Made by a program: the position numbers and the translations under genes. Under the pieces are notes generated by a model. It saw only the letters and a list, made by a program, of their open reading frames with translations, did not search any database and was not told where the DNA came from. From positions 42,036 to 106,035 of the forward strand of contig NZ_JAQYWD010000021.1 of the NCBI RefSeq assembly GCF_030145145.1: a DNA stretch of 64,000 nt, written 5' to 3'. The stretch is from Desulfobacula sp. Lineage in GTDB: Bacteria; Desulfobacterota; Desulfobacteria; Desulfobacterales; Desulfobacteraceae. This document shows positions 1 through 10,302 of this stretch, in pieces (the stretch's first letter is position 1; every line of letters starts with the position of its first letter).

Positions 1-37
1 CCCTGGAACCTGCTCCAGGTAATTCTGGCGAAGGAAA
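1..37 (+). promoter_or_regulatory. TPP riboswitch (THI element), 3' half
   Basis: The first bases of the window match the conserved 3' part of a thiamine pyrophosphate riboswitch: GAACCTG at 6-12, then TCCAGGTAATTCTGGCG, then AAGGAA. The 5' half with the CTGAGA box lies outside the window. It sits about 70 bases upstream of a thiamine transport and salvage operon, which fits TPP-dependent repression of that operon. The sequence from 37 to 107 presumably holds the expression platform, but I cannot resolve a clear terminator or anti-terminator in it. Confidence 0.88.
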
Positions 38-107
38 GTCAATTTTCGTTTTCTTCCCTTGGATACTATATCCGATCTTACCTCATTTTTTGCCGGCAAA
101 TTAACAA

Positions 108-863
108 ATGAATAACCCTGGTGAACGGCATATGCTTCAGATAACCGGCGCAGCAAAATCATACAACGGCCAGACGGTATTTTCCGGGTTGAACCTGGCT
201 GTTGAACGGGAACAGTTCACGGTCCTTGTGGGTCCGTCCGGGTGTGGAAAAAGCACCCTGTTTGACGGCCTCACCGGTGCCATCGGCCTGGACCGGGGCC
301 GGATATCCTGGAACCATGAAATATTAACCCATCTGGGCCACCATGCGGCCTATATGCAGCAAAAGGACCTGCTCCTTCCCTGGTTTTCCCTGATGGAAAA
401 TGCCCTGTTGCCGGCAAAAACCGGCAAACAGGACATGGTCCAGATGGAGCCGGTTGCCCAAAAATTGTTTGTCCGCCTGGGTCTGAACGGGTACGAATCC
501 CATTACCCCCATGAGATATCCGGGGGGATGCGCCAGCGATGTGCCCTGGTCCGAACCCTGATGTTCAACCGGGACCTGATCCTGCTGGATGAACCCCTGT
601 CGGCCCTGGACGCCATTACCCGGCGCAGCCTGCAATCCCTTTTGCTGCTGCTCCAGACAGCGTTTAAAAAAACCCTGCTCATGATCACCCATGATATTGA
701 AGAAGCACTGCTCCTGGGCGATGAGGTCTATCTGTTCAGCTCCCAACCCATGCGAATAAAAGAGCGGTTTGTCTTGGACCAGCCAAAGCCCCGGCTGTTC
801 AGTGATCCCGGTTTACTAAAGATAAAAAGACACATGCTGGAACAGCTGGAAGGGGCCCTGTGA
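108..863 (+). CDS. ABC transporter ATPase for thiamine precursor (ThiZ-like)
   Basis: ATP-hydrolysing subunit of an importer of the nitrate/taurine/pyrimidine-precursor family. Visible motifs: Walker A GPSGCGKST at residues 42-50, signature SGGMRQR near 138-144, Walker B LILLDEP near 156-163, and the H-loop THD near 193. The 251-residue length is usual for ThiZ/SsuB/TauB proteins. An internal ATG at 132 is an alternative start; neither has a strong ribosome-binding site. It lies behind a TPP riboswitch and overlaps the permease gene by four bases, so the substrate is inferred to be a thiamine pyrimidine or thiazole precursor rather than nitrate or a sulfonate. Confidence 0.88.
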   Translation: MNNPGERHMLQITGAAKSYNGQTVFSGLNLAVEREQFTVLVGPSGCGKSTLFDGLTGAIGLDRGRISWNHEILTHLGHHAAYMQQKDLLLPWFSLMENALLPAKTGKQDMVQMEPVAQKLFVRLGLNGYESHYPHEISGGMRQRCALVRTLMFNRDLILLDEPLSALDAITRRSLQSLLLLLQTAFKKTLLMITHDIEEALLLGDEVYLFSSQPMRIKERFVLDQPKPRLFSDPGLLKIKRHMLEQLEGAL

Positions 864-1600
864 AGCTCATTGATTTCATTCCAGCTGTCCTGGTGGCCAT
901 CATTCTGGGGCTATGGGAGGGGGCCACCCGCTTCATGGAGATCCCGATTTTTATTTTACCGCCCCCCTCCAGCATATTTACCACGGCTGTGGTGAAAGCA
1001 CCCCTGATTCTGCCCCATGCCGCCACCACTTTTTCTGAAATTATCCTGGGGATTTTCATGGCCCTTGGCACTGCAGTGCCCCTGGCCATTATCATGTTTG
1101 CAAAACCCGCCCTGGAAAAAACACTGGCCCCTTTTCTGGTGGCTTCCCAGGCCATTCCCGTATTTGCCATTGCCCCGCTGCTGGTGGTGTGGTTGGGATA
1201 TGGCATTGCCTCCAAGGTATTCATGGCATGGATCATCATATTTTTTCCCATTACCATCAGCCTTCTGTCAGGGCTTAAAAGCTGTGATCCTGAATTTCGG
1301 GTCCTGTTCCGGCTCATGGGGGCCTCGTTTTATGACACCTTGAGATGGCTTTACTGGCCCTGGGCACTGCCCCAGTTTTTTGCAGGGTTAAAGGTGGGGG
1401 TGACCGTGGCCACCATCGGTGCAGTCATCGGCGAATGGGTGGGGGCCCAGCAGGGACTTGGGTATCTCATGATCCAATCCAATGCCCGCCTCCAGGTGGA
1501 CCTGGTATTTGCCGCCATTCTCTGGCTCACTGCCATGGGACTGGGCCTGTGGATTTTGGTGGGGGTGGTGGAAAACCGAATCATAAAATGGAAAGTTTGA
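860..1600 (+). CDS. ABC transporter permease for thiamine precursor (ThiX-like)
   Basis: Integral membrane permease of the BPD_transp_1 family (246 residues, about six hydrophobic segments). It starts with GTG at 860, translationally coupled to the ATPase stop (GTGA overlap). The cytoplasmic EAA-type loop, which contacts the ATPase, is readable as a stretch beginning LMGASFYDTLRWLYWPWALP. Partners are the preceding ATPase and the following periplasmic binding protein. Placement behind the TPP riboswitch assigns it to thiamine-precursor uptake; sequence alone would only say nitrate/sulfonate/taurine-type permease. Confidence 0.86.
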   Translation: MKLIDFIPAVLVAIILGLWEGATRFMEIPIFILPPPSSIFTTAVVKAPLILPHAATTFSEIILGIFMALGTAVPLAIIMFAKPALEKTLAPFLVASQAIPVFAIAPLLVVWLGYGIASKVFMAWIIIFFPITISLLSGLKSCDPEFRVLFRLMGASFYDTLRWLYWPWALPQFFAGLKVGVTVATIGAVIGEWVGAQQGLGYLMIQSNARLQVDLVFAAILWLTAMGLGLWILVGVVENRIIKWKV

Positions 1601-1638
1601 CTAAAAACCCAACACTTTAATTTATTAAGGAAAAAAAC

Positions 1639-2574
1639 ATGCGAACCCGAATTATTACCGTTATCCTGGCCATATCCTTCCTGTTCTGTCCAAGCCTCTG
1701 GGCCGGCCAGAAACTGACCCTTATGTTGGACTGGTTCCCCAATGTGGATCATCTGCCCATCTATGTGGCCCGGGAAATGGGCTATTTTGCCGACAACCAG
1801 ATTGAAGTGGAGATTATCAGCCCTTCTGAAACCTCGGACGCTTTAAAGTTAGCGGCTTCAGGACACATGGACCTGGCCGTGTCCTACCAGCCCCAGACCA
1901 TTATTGCGGCCGCCCAGGGCCTTCCCGTCAAGGCACTGGCCCCCCTGGTGGTCCATCCCCTGACCACCCTGCTCTTTCTTGAAGACAAGGGCATCCGTCA
2001 GCCGGCCGACCTTTCCGGTAAAAAAATCGGGTATACCGTGCCCGGTCTCATGGATGTGCTGTTAAAGGCCTTTGCCGACATCAACCAGATCAAAGACTAT
2101 ACCCCGGTCAATGTGGGATTCACCATCCTGCCCGCCCTGGTCTCCAACCAGGTGGCTGCGGTCATGGGGCCCTTTAAAACCTATGAAACCGTTGGCATGG
2201 CCCAGCACGGGTATACTGCTCAATTTTTTGAACTGGAAAAATACGGAATTCCGGATTATGAAGAATTGATTTTTGTCTGCGGCCCCCAGGCGTTAAAAAA
2301 CAAACCAGCGGCAATCCGGGGATTTGTAACGGCCATTGAAAAAGCCCTGAGTTATACCCGGGTCAACCCGGACAAAGCCCTGGCCCTTTACCTGGCTGCC
2401 GTACCCCAGGCCGACAAAAAAATTGAAACCCAGGCATTTGAACTGACCCGGCCCTATTTTGCGGATACCCGGGACCATGACCCGGTAAAATGGCAAACCT
2501 TTGCTGATTTTGCCCTTGAGAACAAACTGATCGACACCCCAGTGGATGTAAACACGATTATTCACACCTGGTAA
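1639..2574 (+). CDS. Periplasmic substrate-binding protein, NMT1/THI5-like (ThiY-like)
   Basis: 311-residue exported binding protein of the NMT1/THI5 family. The first 22 residues form a signal peptide ending in LWAGQ. The mature start LTLMLDWFPNVDHLPIYVA is the hallmark of pyrimidine-precursor binding proteins such as ThiY, which bind N-formyl-aminomethyl-pyrimidine or HMP. The genes for the transporter ATPase and permease are immediately upstream and thiM follows after 35 bases, with a good AAGGAGA ribosome-binding site for thiM. No tenA or deformylase gene is visible in the window, so the exact ligand is not settled. Confidence 0.87.
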   Translation: MRTRIITVILAISFLFCPSLWAGQKLTLMLDWFPNVDHLPIYVAREMGYFADNQIEVEIISPSETSDALKLAASGHMDLAVSYQPQTIIAAAQGLPVKALAPLVVHPLTTLLFLEDKGIRQPADLSGKKIGYTVPGLMDVLLKAFADINQIKDYTPVNVGFTILPALVSNQVAAVMGPFKTYETVGMAQHGYTAQFFELEKYGIPDYEELIFVCGPQALKNKPAAIRGFVTAIEKALSYTRVNPDKALALYLAAVPQADKKIETQAFELTRPYFADTRDHDPVKWQTFADFALENKLIDTPVDVNTIIHTW

Positions 2575-2609
2575 TGCCCACTGTTAACTCAACTTAAAGG
2601 AGACCTTTA

Positions 2610-3407
2610 ATGCCCATTACACCCGCCAGTATCTGGAAAGATATTGACGCTATCCGACACAACAGCCCCCTGGTCCACAATATCACCAATTATGTGGTAA
2701 TGAACACCACCGCCAATGCCCTGCTGGCCCTGGGTGCATCCCCGGTCATGGCCCATGCGGAACCGGAAGTTGCAGACATGGTCGACATTGCCTCAGCCCT
2801 GGTCATCAACATCGGCACCTTGAGCGATCCCTGGATCAGCGCCATGTTCAAGGCGGCAGCCCGGGCAAAAGAACGCGGCATCCCCATTGTCCTGGACCCG
2901 GTGGGTGTGGGGGCCACCGAATACAGGACCCGCACGGCCCGGGAACTCATCCATGCCGCATCCCCCTCCATCATCCGGGGGAACGGGTCAGAGATCATGG
3001 CCCTGTGCGAAGCGGATGTGACCACCAAAGGAGTTGACTCGACCTCTGCATCGGTCCTGGCCATTGATTCTGCAACGGCCTTGAGCCGGGAATGGAACTG
3101 CGTGGTCTGCATTACAGGAGAAATGGATTATATCGTGTCAGCAAACCCTATAATCACTGTAAAAAACGGCCATGCCATGATGCCCCGGGTCACAGGGCTC
3201 GGCTGCACGGCAACGGCCCTGTGCGGGGCCTTTGCCGCAGTAAATCCTGCCCATGACCGGGCAGCCGCCCATGCCATGGCCGTCATGGGCATTGCCGGTG
3301 AGATGGCCGCTGAAACCGCCAGGGGACCTGCCAGCCTCCAGTGTAACTTTATTGACACCCTGTATCAATTGTCTGAAACCCATATTAAAGACTATTTTAA
3401 GGATTAG
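2610..3407 (+). CDS. thiM: Hydroxyethylthiazole kinase
   Basis: Phosphorylates 4-methyl-5-(2-hydroxyethyl)thiazole for thiamine salvage. The 265-residue length is typical. Visible family features: the N-terminal [14 protein letters not shown] stretch (substrate pocket), the DPVGVGAT segment, NGSEI, and the C-terminal [13 protein letters not shown] anion-hole and catalytic-Cys motif near residues 195-207. The start ATG at 2610 is preceded by AAAGGAGA. It sits between the precursor transporter and thiE, so salvage of the thiazole half is encoded together with the coupling enzyme. Confidence 0.95.
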   Translation: MPITPASIWKDIDAIRHNSPLVHNITNYVVMNTTANALLALGASPVMAHAEPEVADMVDIASALVINIGTLSDPWISAMFKAAARAKERGIPIVLDPVGVGATEYRTRTARELIHAASPSIIRGNGSEIMALCEADVTTKGVDSTSASVLAIDSATALSREWNCVVCITGEMDYIVSANPIITVKNGHAMMPRVTGLGCTATALCGAFAAVNPAHDRAAAHAMAVMGIAGEMAAETARGPASLQCNFIDTLYQLSETHIKDYFKD

Positions 3408-3418
3408 GAGGGCAAGAT

Positions 3419-4056
<638 letters not shown>

Positions 4057-4060
<4 letters not shown>

Positions 4061-4866
4061 AACCCTATTTCAGAGCATTAACCATAGCCGGTTCTGACAG
4101 CGGCGGCGGCGCCGGTATCCAGGCAGATCTGAAAACCTTTTCCGCACTGGGGTGTTTTGGCATGTCGGCCATCACCGCACTCACAGCCCAGAACACCCGG
4201 GTGGTCACCGGCATTTTCCCGGCCCCGCCGGAATTTATCGGCCGGCAGATCGATGCCGTCATGGATGATATCGGCGTGGATGCCGTAAAAATCGGCATGC
4301 TCCATTCCCCTGAGGTCATCGAGGTTGTGGCCCAAAAACTGGCCGACTGGCACTGCCCCAATATTGTGGTTGATCCGGTCATGATCTCTAAAAGCGGTGA
4401 CAAACTGCTTCGGGATGATGCGGTCCAGGCCCTGAAAGAGCGTCTGCTGCCCCTGGCCACCATTATCACCCCCAATCTTCCCGAAGCGTCGGTGCTGCTG
4501 GGCCGGCCCGTTGAAACTATTGAAGAAATGCCGGGAGCTGCCAGGGATCTGGCCGCCTTTGGATCTGCCAGTGTCCTTGTAAAAGGCGGCCACCTGACTG
4601 GCGGCTCCAGCTGCGACCTGTTGTATCAAAAAACCCCCGACACCCTGACGGAACTTTTTGGGGACCGTATCAACACACCCAATTCCCATGGCACCGGCTG
4701 TACACTGTCCTCGGCCATTGCAGCAAATCTGGCCAAAGGGATTTCCCTGGCGGTTGCCGTGAAAAATGCCAAAGCCTATATTATCGGTGCTCTCTCGGCC
4801 GGCGCTGCCTATCAGACCGGGAAAGGCCACGGCCCGGTCCACCATTTTTATGATCTATGGCCATAA
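4057..4866 (+). CDS. thiD: Hydroxymethylpyrimidine/phosphomethylpyrimidine kinase
   Basis: Carries out the two successive phosphorylations of HMP that supply HMP-PP to ThiE. The 269-residue ribokinase-family protein shows the N-terminal TIAGSDSGGGAGIQADLK motif and the C-terminal GTGCTLSSAI anion hole with its catalytic region. The start overlaps the thiE stop. It is the last gene of the TPP-riboswitch operon; the 246 bases that follow carry no gene and no clear hairpin. Confidence 0.95.
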
Positions 4867-5112
4867 GTACGGCCCCGGCTTGTGTTATTGTGCTTTTGGC
4901 CACAATTCGAATATCGGGAACAGAAGCCGACCAAAGTGTCAATAACGCAAGCCTGACCCATTCTCCTGGAATTATTAATTTTACAATAAGAATTGCTGAA
5001 AAGAAACCATTGAAATTACAGGGGCTTCTATGATATATTACCAGCCTTAATTTAAAATCAATTGCTCACCACCAGCACCCCCCCCAAGGGGACACAAGAG
5101 GAGAAAAAATGA

Positions 5113-6984
5113 ATGGGGCGTTTTGAGGAATTTGAACTTGCCATCAAAAAAATCCGTGATTTTCCAGTGACCTATGAAACCATCATTTCCGAAGAGTGCA
5201 GTTTCTTCCAGGATGTGCGGCGCTATCAAAGCATCACCTCCCACCTGGATGTCAAGGTCATTGCGGTTGACGGCATTATCACCCTGGAACCCGACATGTG
5301 CCATGTCCCTATGTCAAAACTGACGTCAGCTGAAAAAAAGGAGTTCATTGACTACCTCAAAATCAGAGTCAGCCGGGGAGACAATGTTGGATCTTCCTGG
5401 GCCTTTTTCAGGCCCCGGGACAAAAAAAAAGTCATTATTGCCTATGGTGCCAACATTGTTCACAGGGATTCCACAACAGGTCTGGAAAGGGCCAGAAGAC
5501 TTTTAGCCACCCTCCAGGGAAACAACATACGGATTCACAGCCTGAAACGGATGATATCAGCCCTGGCAGTGCTGTGTCTCCTGGCTGCAGCCACGTTCAG
5601 CAGCTATAAATACCTGTATCTGGAAAACCGGTTTCCCTTTAAAAGCCATGCGTTGTCCCAGAACTCACCCGAGATGGACTTTTACAAGGCCGTGTTTCCC
5701 CAGGTATACCAATGGAAGACAGACGAACGGCCCTTTACCAGGAAAATTGCGGATACCCTGTTACGGCCTGAGTATGTCACGGGCCTTCTGGCATCCATGG
5801 ACCAGGACTTTTACAGGGAAAAGGATGCAGAGGATCACAACCTGAGCTACCGGCTTGCCCTGTTTGTGTATTTCAATTACAACACCGAAGTTGCCCAGGC
5901 CATGAAACGCTACCAGATCAAACTGAACGGCACTGAATTTTTTCGTCTGGCCAACATCTATTCAACAAAACTATCCGGATATTCAAGCAATATTTTCTAT
6001 TTCAAGGTGGGCGACCTTGATCTCAAACACACTGAAATTTCTAATTTCCTGACACAAAACATGATCACATACCGGGACTATACCAAACTGCGGGATGTGG
6101 ATGAATTTTCCGAACTTCTGGAAAAAGATGGCATTAATTACAAGATGAAAAACTTTCTTGAGGATGTGTACACCTTTACCCCCCTGAGGATAAAGACCCC
6201 CCTGGAAGGCATTGACTGGTACCTGTTAACACAGACGGACAATTCAGGGAATCTGGATTTTGCCGCTTTTTTCCAGCGGGATAAAGCAACCCTGGTGCCC
6301 AGACTCCTGGGAGATCTTTTGCTGAACACCCGGAAACCTAAACATATTTCCTGGTTCGGCATCAGCGAATCCCAGGCCACCCAACTAAAGCTGTCTGACA
6401 AGGCCCTGACCTATTTCACAAAATCCATGGGGCAGGCCCTTAAACTGGATGTGGTCAACGCTAAAATTTCTGAGCTTAAGCTGAAACCCATCGACCATTT
6501 TCTGCCCGTCACCGTTCACAGGGAACTGCTCATGGGGGATTCAAAAGGCAAATACGGCATCCAGAGCGATGATCCCATCAGGAGCATGGTGCTCTCCAAC
6601 CTGATTTCCAAATCCTCATTTGAACGGGACAATAAGGTCTCGCTGAAGCGGGATCCCATTCAGGTGAATACCACCTTGGTACAGCTCTCCAAGGATGACA
6701 GTTTTTCCACCCAGTCCATCACCATCACCCCAGGCAAAACCGGCATTATCAAATTGTTCAAACCCGTGGAGAGTTTTAAGGGCAGATTCAGAGATGGGCA
6801 GTCTGAAATTTTTGAAAAAGCAACGGTTAATCTCTTTAATCCATTTTCCTTCATGGTGTTCAAGGACAGCATCACTTTCAGTTTCAAACATGAAATTACG
6901 GACATGGAACTTGACCTGGGGGGCAATCGTATGAAAATCATTAAATCCGATGACGGAAACCACCAGATTATAGTGATCCAATAA
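5113..6984 (+). CDS. Unrecognised single-span membrane protein, first gene of a three-gene ATPase/GTPase-like operon
   Basis: 623 residues; I do not recognise the family. The first ~143 residues are soluble and charged. One strong membrane segment follows at about 146-168 (MISALAVLCLLAAATFSSY), and the remaining ~450 residues have no further membrane span, so a bitopic protein with a large extracytoplasmic part is likely. The ATG at 5113 has a GAGGAG ribosome-binding site; an ATG four bases upstream hits a stop at once. The next gene starts 33 bases after its stop. The two following genes encode nucleotide-binding-fold proteins, so this may be their membrane partner. That role, and a parallel to SrfA, are inferences. 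Confidence 0.75.
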   Translation: MGRFEEFELAIKKIRDFPVTYETIISEECSFFQDVRRYQSITSHLDVKVIAVDGIITLEPDMCHVPMSKLTSAEKKEFIDYLKIRVSRGDNVGSSWAFFRPRDKKKVIIAYGANIVHRDSTTGLERARRLLATLQGNNIRIHSLKRMISALAVLCLLAAATFSSYKYLYLENRFPFKSHALSQNSPEMDFYKAVFPQVYQWKTDERPFTRKIADTLLRPEYVTGLLASMDQDFYREKDAEDHNLSYRLALFVYFNYNTEVAQAMKRYQIKLNGTEFFRLANIYSTKLSGYSSNIFYFKVGDLDLKHTEISNFLTQNMITYRDYTKLRDVDEFSELLEKDGINYKMKNFLEDVYTFTPLRIKTPLEGIDWYLLTQTDNSGNLDFAAFFQRDKATLVPRLLGDLLLNTRKPKHISWFGISESQATQLKLSDKALTYFTKSMGQALKLDVVNAKISELKLKPIDHFLPVTVHRELLMGDSKGKYGIQSDDPIRSMVLSNLISKSSFERDNKVSLKRDPIQVNTTLVQLSKDDSFSTQSITITPGKTGIIKLFKPVESFKGRFRDGQSEIFEKATVNLFNPFSFMVFKDSITFSFKHEITDMELDLGGNRMKIIKSDDGNHQIIVIQ

Positions 6985-7017
6985 GGCAAACGGAATCAAG
7001 GAGTATAAACTTAACGC

Positions 7018-8520
7018 ATGAATGCCAATAAAAATCGTTTGATAAAACTTCACCAGGATATTGAATCCATTGTTGACAAACTCAGCACTGTACCGGAAAG
7101 ACACCGGAACAGGGCCCAGGAATTCATTGACCTGTGCCGGGATTGTCTGCATACGTTACCCGCAGTCGATACCCCCGTCTATATCCATATCACGGGTACG
7201 GACAAGTCCTTTAAAACCAGCTTTCTGCTGGATCTTTTCGACAATGATGACCTCAGGAACCTGTTTTCCGTCAAGGTCCGCACCACCACTGAAAACACAG
7301 CGGTTCCCTGCCTGGTGGAACCCTGTTCCCAGGTGGACGTCGTCACCATCAGCCAGGTCTCCATCACCACGGGCAAAATCATGAGAAGCCAGTTGACCCA
7401 GCAACAGTTCAACCGGCTCTATGACCTGTCCAACGGTGCTGTGCCCGAAGACTATCTGCTCCAGATAAAAGTCCCTGCCCTGGCAACCCCCATGACCATT
7501 CCGGTCATCGAATATCCGGGTATCAAGGAAGGGGCTGATGCCACGGATCGGCAGCAGAGACTTCACCGGCTTTTCCAGGAGAACATGCTGGCCACCCTGG
7601 TGAAATACCCGGGCATTCTCGTGGCCTGTTTCCAGCACAAGGTCGCTATTCCGCCGGGCCATCCCCTGGATGCCATCCTGAAAAAATACGGGAAAATTCT
7701 CAAGACCGACTTTTCCCACCACAAACTTCCCCTGGTGCTCTCCCTTCAAGGAGAAAGTGCCATTGCCAGTTATTGCGGTAACACCAATGTGGAACAGGAT
7801 ATCCAAAGCGATTTCCAAAGTTATAAGTCGTTTGATACGTTGATCCAACTGATTAACCCCTGCAACATGGATTATCCGGTCAGTTTTGTTCAACCCGGCC
7901 CCCATGTGGACGACTGGATACGCAACCTGTCCCGATACCGCAACCTCCAGGAAGTCAAGGATCAGGTGCTCCTGGACGGCGGCATCTCCTGGTCCCGGCG
8001 CATGCTGAAAGACGTGTGCACCACTTCCTATATCCAGGAAGCCCTGGACAACCTGTTCTTAAGACCCTGGATCATGGAGGCAAGGGCTGTCCATGCCAAG
8101 GCCATGGACTGCTATCATGACATCACAAACTATGATGAAGTGGTGGAAATAAAGGAACGGATGCGCCAGTCCATCCTCAAGGAATCCTACCAACCCCTGC
8201 GGCAGTTTTTTGATGCGGAACTCGGCTATGCCCCTGAAGGTATCATCCAAAATCACCCGGAGTTCTGGATCGGTATTTTTTCTCTTTACCTGGAGCAGTT
8301 TTTAAGGGATGGGGACCGCAGCAAGACCATTGCCACGGTGATGTGGAATACCCTGTTCCAGCGCCTTGACCCGGAAAAAAAGGGGTTCCTTGGCACCCGG
8401 GAAAAGGATCTTCCCTATATTATCATGAACATGGCCGAATTTTATGTCCCCAATGCGTTGTTGAGAGGGGATTATACACTTATGGAAAGGGGTCTGGAGG
8501 ACACCAACAATGATGTTTAA
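7018..8520 (+). CDS. Putative P-loop (GTPase-like) protein with non-canonical Walker A, SrfC-like in context
   Basis: 500-residue soluble protein with no signal peptide or membrane span. A nucleotide-binding P-loop is suggested by HITGTDKSFKTSFLLDLF at about 57-74: the pattern is GxxxxFKT, with Phe where the second Gly is expected. A following ENTAVPC stretch could be a switch I region, and IEYPGIKEG (about 163-171) resembles a G3 DxPG motif with Glu for Asp. No N/TKxD motif is seen. The C-terminal half is largely helical. It overlaps the next gene by 11 bases. Family knowledge: large bacterial GTPases such as SrfC pair with an actin-fold partner and a membrane protein. The assignment here is inference. 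Confidence 0.68.
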   Translation: MNANKNRLIKLHQDIESIVDKLSTVPERHRNRAQEFIDLCRDCLHTLPAVDTPVYIHITGTDKSFKTSFLLDLFDNDDLRNLFSVKVRTTTENTAVPCLVEPCSQVDVVTISQVSITTGKIMRSQLTQQQFNRLYDLSNGAVPEDYLLQIKVPALATPMTIPVIEYPGIKEGADATDRQQRLHRLFQENMLATLVKYPGILVACFQHKVAIPPGHPLDAILKKYGKILKTDFSHHKLPLVLSLQGESAIASYCGNTNVEQDIQSDFQSYKSFDTLIQLINPCNMDYPVSFVQPGPHVDDWIRNLSRYRNLQEVKDQVLLDGGISWSRRMLKDVCTTSYIQEALDNLFLRPWIMEARAVHAKAMDCYHDITNYDEVVEIKERMRQSILKESYQPLRQFFDAELGYAPEGIIQNHPEFWIGIFSLYLEQFLRDGDRSKTIATVMWNTLFQRLDPEKKGFLGTREKDLPYIIMNMAEFYVPNALLRGDYTLMERGLEDTNNDV

Positions 8521-10261
8521 TCTGTTTAAACGAAAGAAACAATCCATTGACGAGTTCAACCTTGAACTGGAAGATGATAACAAGCTCTATTATGAAACCA
8601 TTGCCGGAAGGACTCCCCGGGATGCCCACAACCAGGAAGAATACATTCTATTTATAGACTTTGGTTCCTACCGCACCTCGGTGCTGTGCTGGCCCTGCAG
8701 CTTTGGCCGGGACAAAATCACCGATTCCTGGCAATACGTGATCAACTGCAACAACGGCGATCAGGGAGGCTTTCCATCGGCATTCATCAATCCGCCGTCC
8801 GGGGATGAAAGGGACTTTGCCTTTGTTTCCGATGTGAGCGAAGAACACGTCAGCTCCAGCCAGATCGTTAAAAGCGCCAAATACGTGTTTGCCAGCAAAT
8901 TTGCTGCTTACAAAGGGAACGTTCCCCAGTTCCAACTCTATATCAAAAAGGTCCTGGAAGAGAGCTTCAAATACATTACCGAACCAAAGGAAGGCAGACC
9001 CTGGAACGGACCTGCCATCCCCACCATCACTGAAATAAGGGTCACGGTGCCGGATCTGTTCATTGAAAATCTCAGGACCGGATACCGGGAAAACATCTTT
9101 TCCGTATGCACGGACCTTGCCAATCACAACAAGTGGGGCCAGTTGTTTCCATCCAACCTGAGACATCTTCGAAAAACCTTTGTTAACATCTCTTCCGATG
9201 AAAATGGCGCATGTGAGCTCTATTTTCTCAACCTTGTCAAACTGATGCCCTTCTGGGAACTGTCAAGTAACAAGGATCGGATTCCAGCGCTGAAGGAGGT
9301 GGATTTCCTCTTTTCCCACAACCGGCTCAGGAACCTGGACAAAAAACACCTGAACTTTGTGGTGTGCCACATTGATATTGGCGGCCTGACCACGGATGCC
9401 AGCATTCTGCTGATCAACACGTATCAGGATTCAGACCTGGGGATCACCACGGCCCTGAAACGAAAAGAATCGTTTTCAGAAAAAAAGGCCGGTGAATATT
9501 TTGCCGAACTCTATGCCCAGACCCGGCTCCCTGAAGAGGATCCCCAGTGGTGGAAATCTGAACGGTTCATTGACAAGGAATTTTCACGATTCCTGGAGCT
9601 TTTGTTGGGTAATCAGGCCGCCCTGCTGACAGAATGGCGAAAAGAAAAAAAGCTGGACGGCGTTTATTTCCTCATTTCAGGCAGGCCCACCAAAGCCAAA
9701 CTGCTGAGACAATCCATCCAGCGCCACATCCTCAAGGAATTCAACCGACAGGAACTTATCCTGCTGCCGGAACACTGCCTGTTCATGGCAGACTATTACC
9801 ATGTGGGTAAAAATGAACAAGGGGAGCGGTATGCAAAACGAATAAACCATTTTGAAAAACTCATCACCCTTCTTGGCAATGTATACACCCTGTACGATGG
9901 GTATGAAATTGATTTTGAAGATCATAAATACTATATTTCCCTGGATGTTGACACCCGGTGCACCAGCCAGATGGAGGTGATGCCGGGCAAGCTTTACAAC
10001 ATGGAGGAATTTAAAAATTACCAGAAAGCGGCCCAGAGAAACAACGTCAACCACCTGGCCTTTACCCGGATTCCCGCAGGGGAAAACGGCACACGGTTTC
10101 TCACGGTAAAAAAGATTGCCCGACAAACGGCTTATCCTATTATCAAGGTGGCTGAAACAAATGACCTTGACGACCAGGCCTGGATCATGCCCTCCCTGCT
10201 CATCACCAACCTTGAACAAAACGAGCAGGCCTTTGACCTTGCCTGGGCCTCCCACGTATAA
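8510..10261 (+). CDS. Actin/Hsp70-fold ATPase-like protein (SrfB-like in context)
   Basis: 583-residue soluble protein carrying the three signatures of the actin/Hsp70/sugar-kinase fold in the right order: phosphate-1 FIDFGSYRTS at about 48-57, phosphate-2 HIDIGGLTTDASILLI near 286-301, and the adenosine motif FLISGRPTKAKLL near 386-398. It is shorter than typical SrfB proteins (around 1,000 residues as I recall). The start overlaps the upstream P-loop gene, so the two are co-translated. It is the last gene of the operon; a perfect hairpin terminator follows 16 bases after the stop. Partner and cargo are unknown; the fold is well supported, the role is not. Confidence 0.75.
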   Translation: MMFNLFKRKKQSIDEFNLELEDDNKLYYETIAGRTPRDAHNQEEYILFIDFGSYRTSVLCWPCSFGRDKITDSWQYVINCNNGDQGGFPSAFINPPSGDERDFAFVSDVSEEHVSSSQIVKSAKYVFASKFAAYKGNVPQFQLYIKKVLEESFKYITEPKEGRPWNGPAIPTITEIRVTVPDLFIENLRTGYRENIFSVCTDLANHNKWGQLFPSNLRHLRKTFVNISSDENGACELYFLNLVKLMPFWELSSNKDRIPALKEVDFLFSHNRLRNLDKKHLNFVVCHIDIGGLTTDASILLINTYQDSDLGITTALKRKESFSEKKAGEYFAELYAQTRLPEEDPQWWKSERFIDKEFSRFLELLLGNQAALLTEWRKEKKLDGVYFLISGRPTKAKLLRQSIQRHILKEFNRQELILLPEHCLFMADYYHVGKNEQGERYAKRINHFEKLITLLGNVYTLYDGYEIDFEDHKYYISLDVDTRCTSQMEVMPGKLYNMEEFKNYQKAAQRNNVNHLAFTRIPAGENGTRFLTVKKIARQTAYPIIKVAETNDLDDQAWIMPSLLITNLEQNEQAFDLAWASHV

Positions 10262-10276
10262 CCCTTGGGTTTAGTC

Positions 10277-10302
10277 GCTGACGGCAGGATACTGCCGTCA
10301 GC
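10277..10302. terminator. Shared hairpin terminator between convergent operons
   Basis: Perfect 11-bp stem, GCTGACGGCAG / CTGCCGTCAGC, with a GATA loop, followed on the plus strand by TATTATTTT. It lies just after the stop of the actin-fold gene and includes the stop codon of the convergent hisA at 10298-10300, so it probably terminates the plus-strand operon and may serve both directions. Confidence 0.8.

Noticed and set aside
4078..4845. 255-codon minus-strand frame opposite thiD
   Set aside because: Shadow of a strongly conserved thiD; no start signal, and Gly/Ala/Val-rich composition typical of antisense frames.
7156..7905. 249-codon minus-strand frame opposite the P-loop gene
   Set aside because: No ribosome-binding site and no domain; the plus-strand gene fits the operon spacing.
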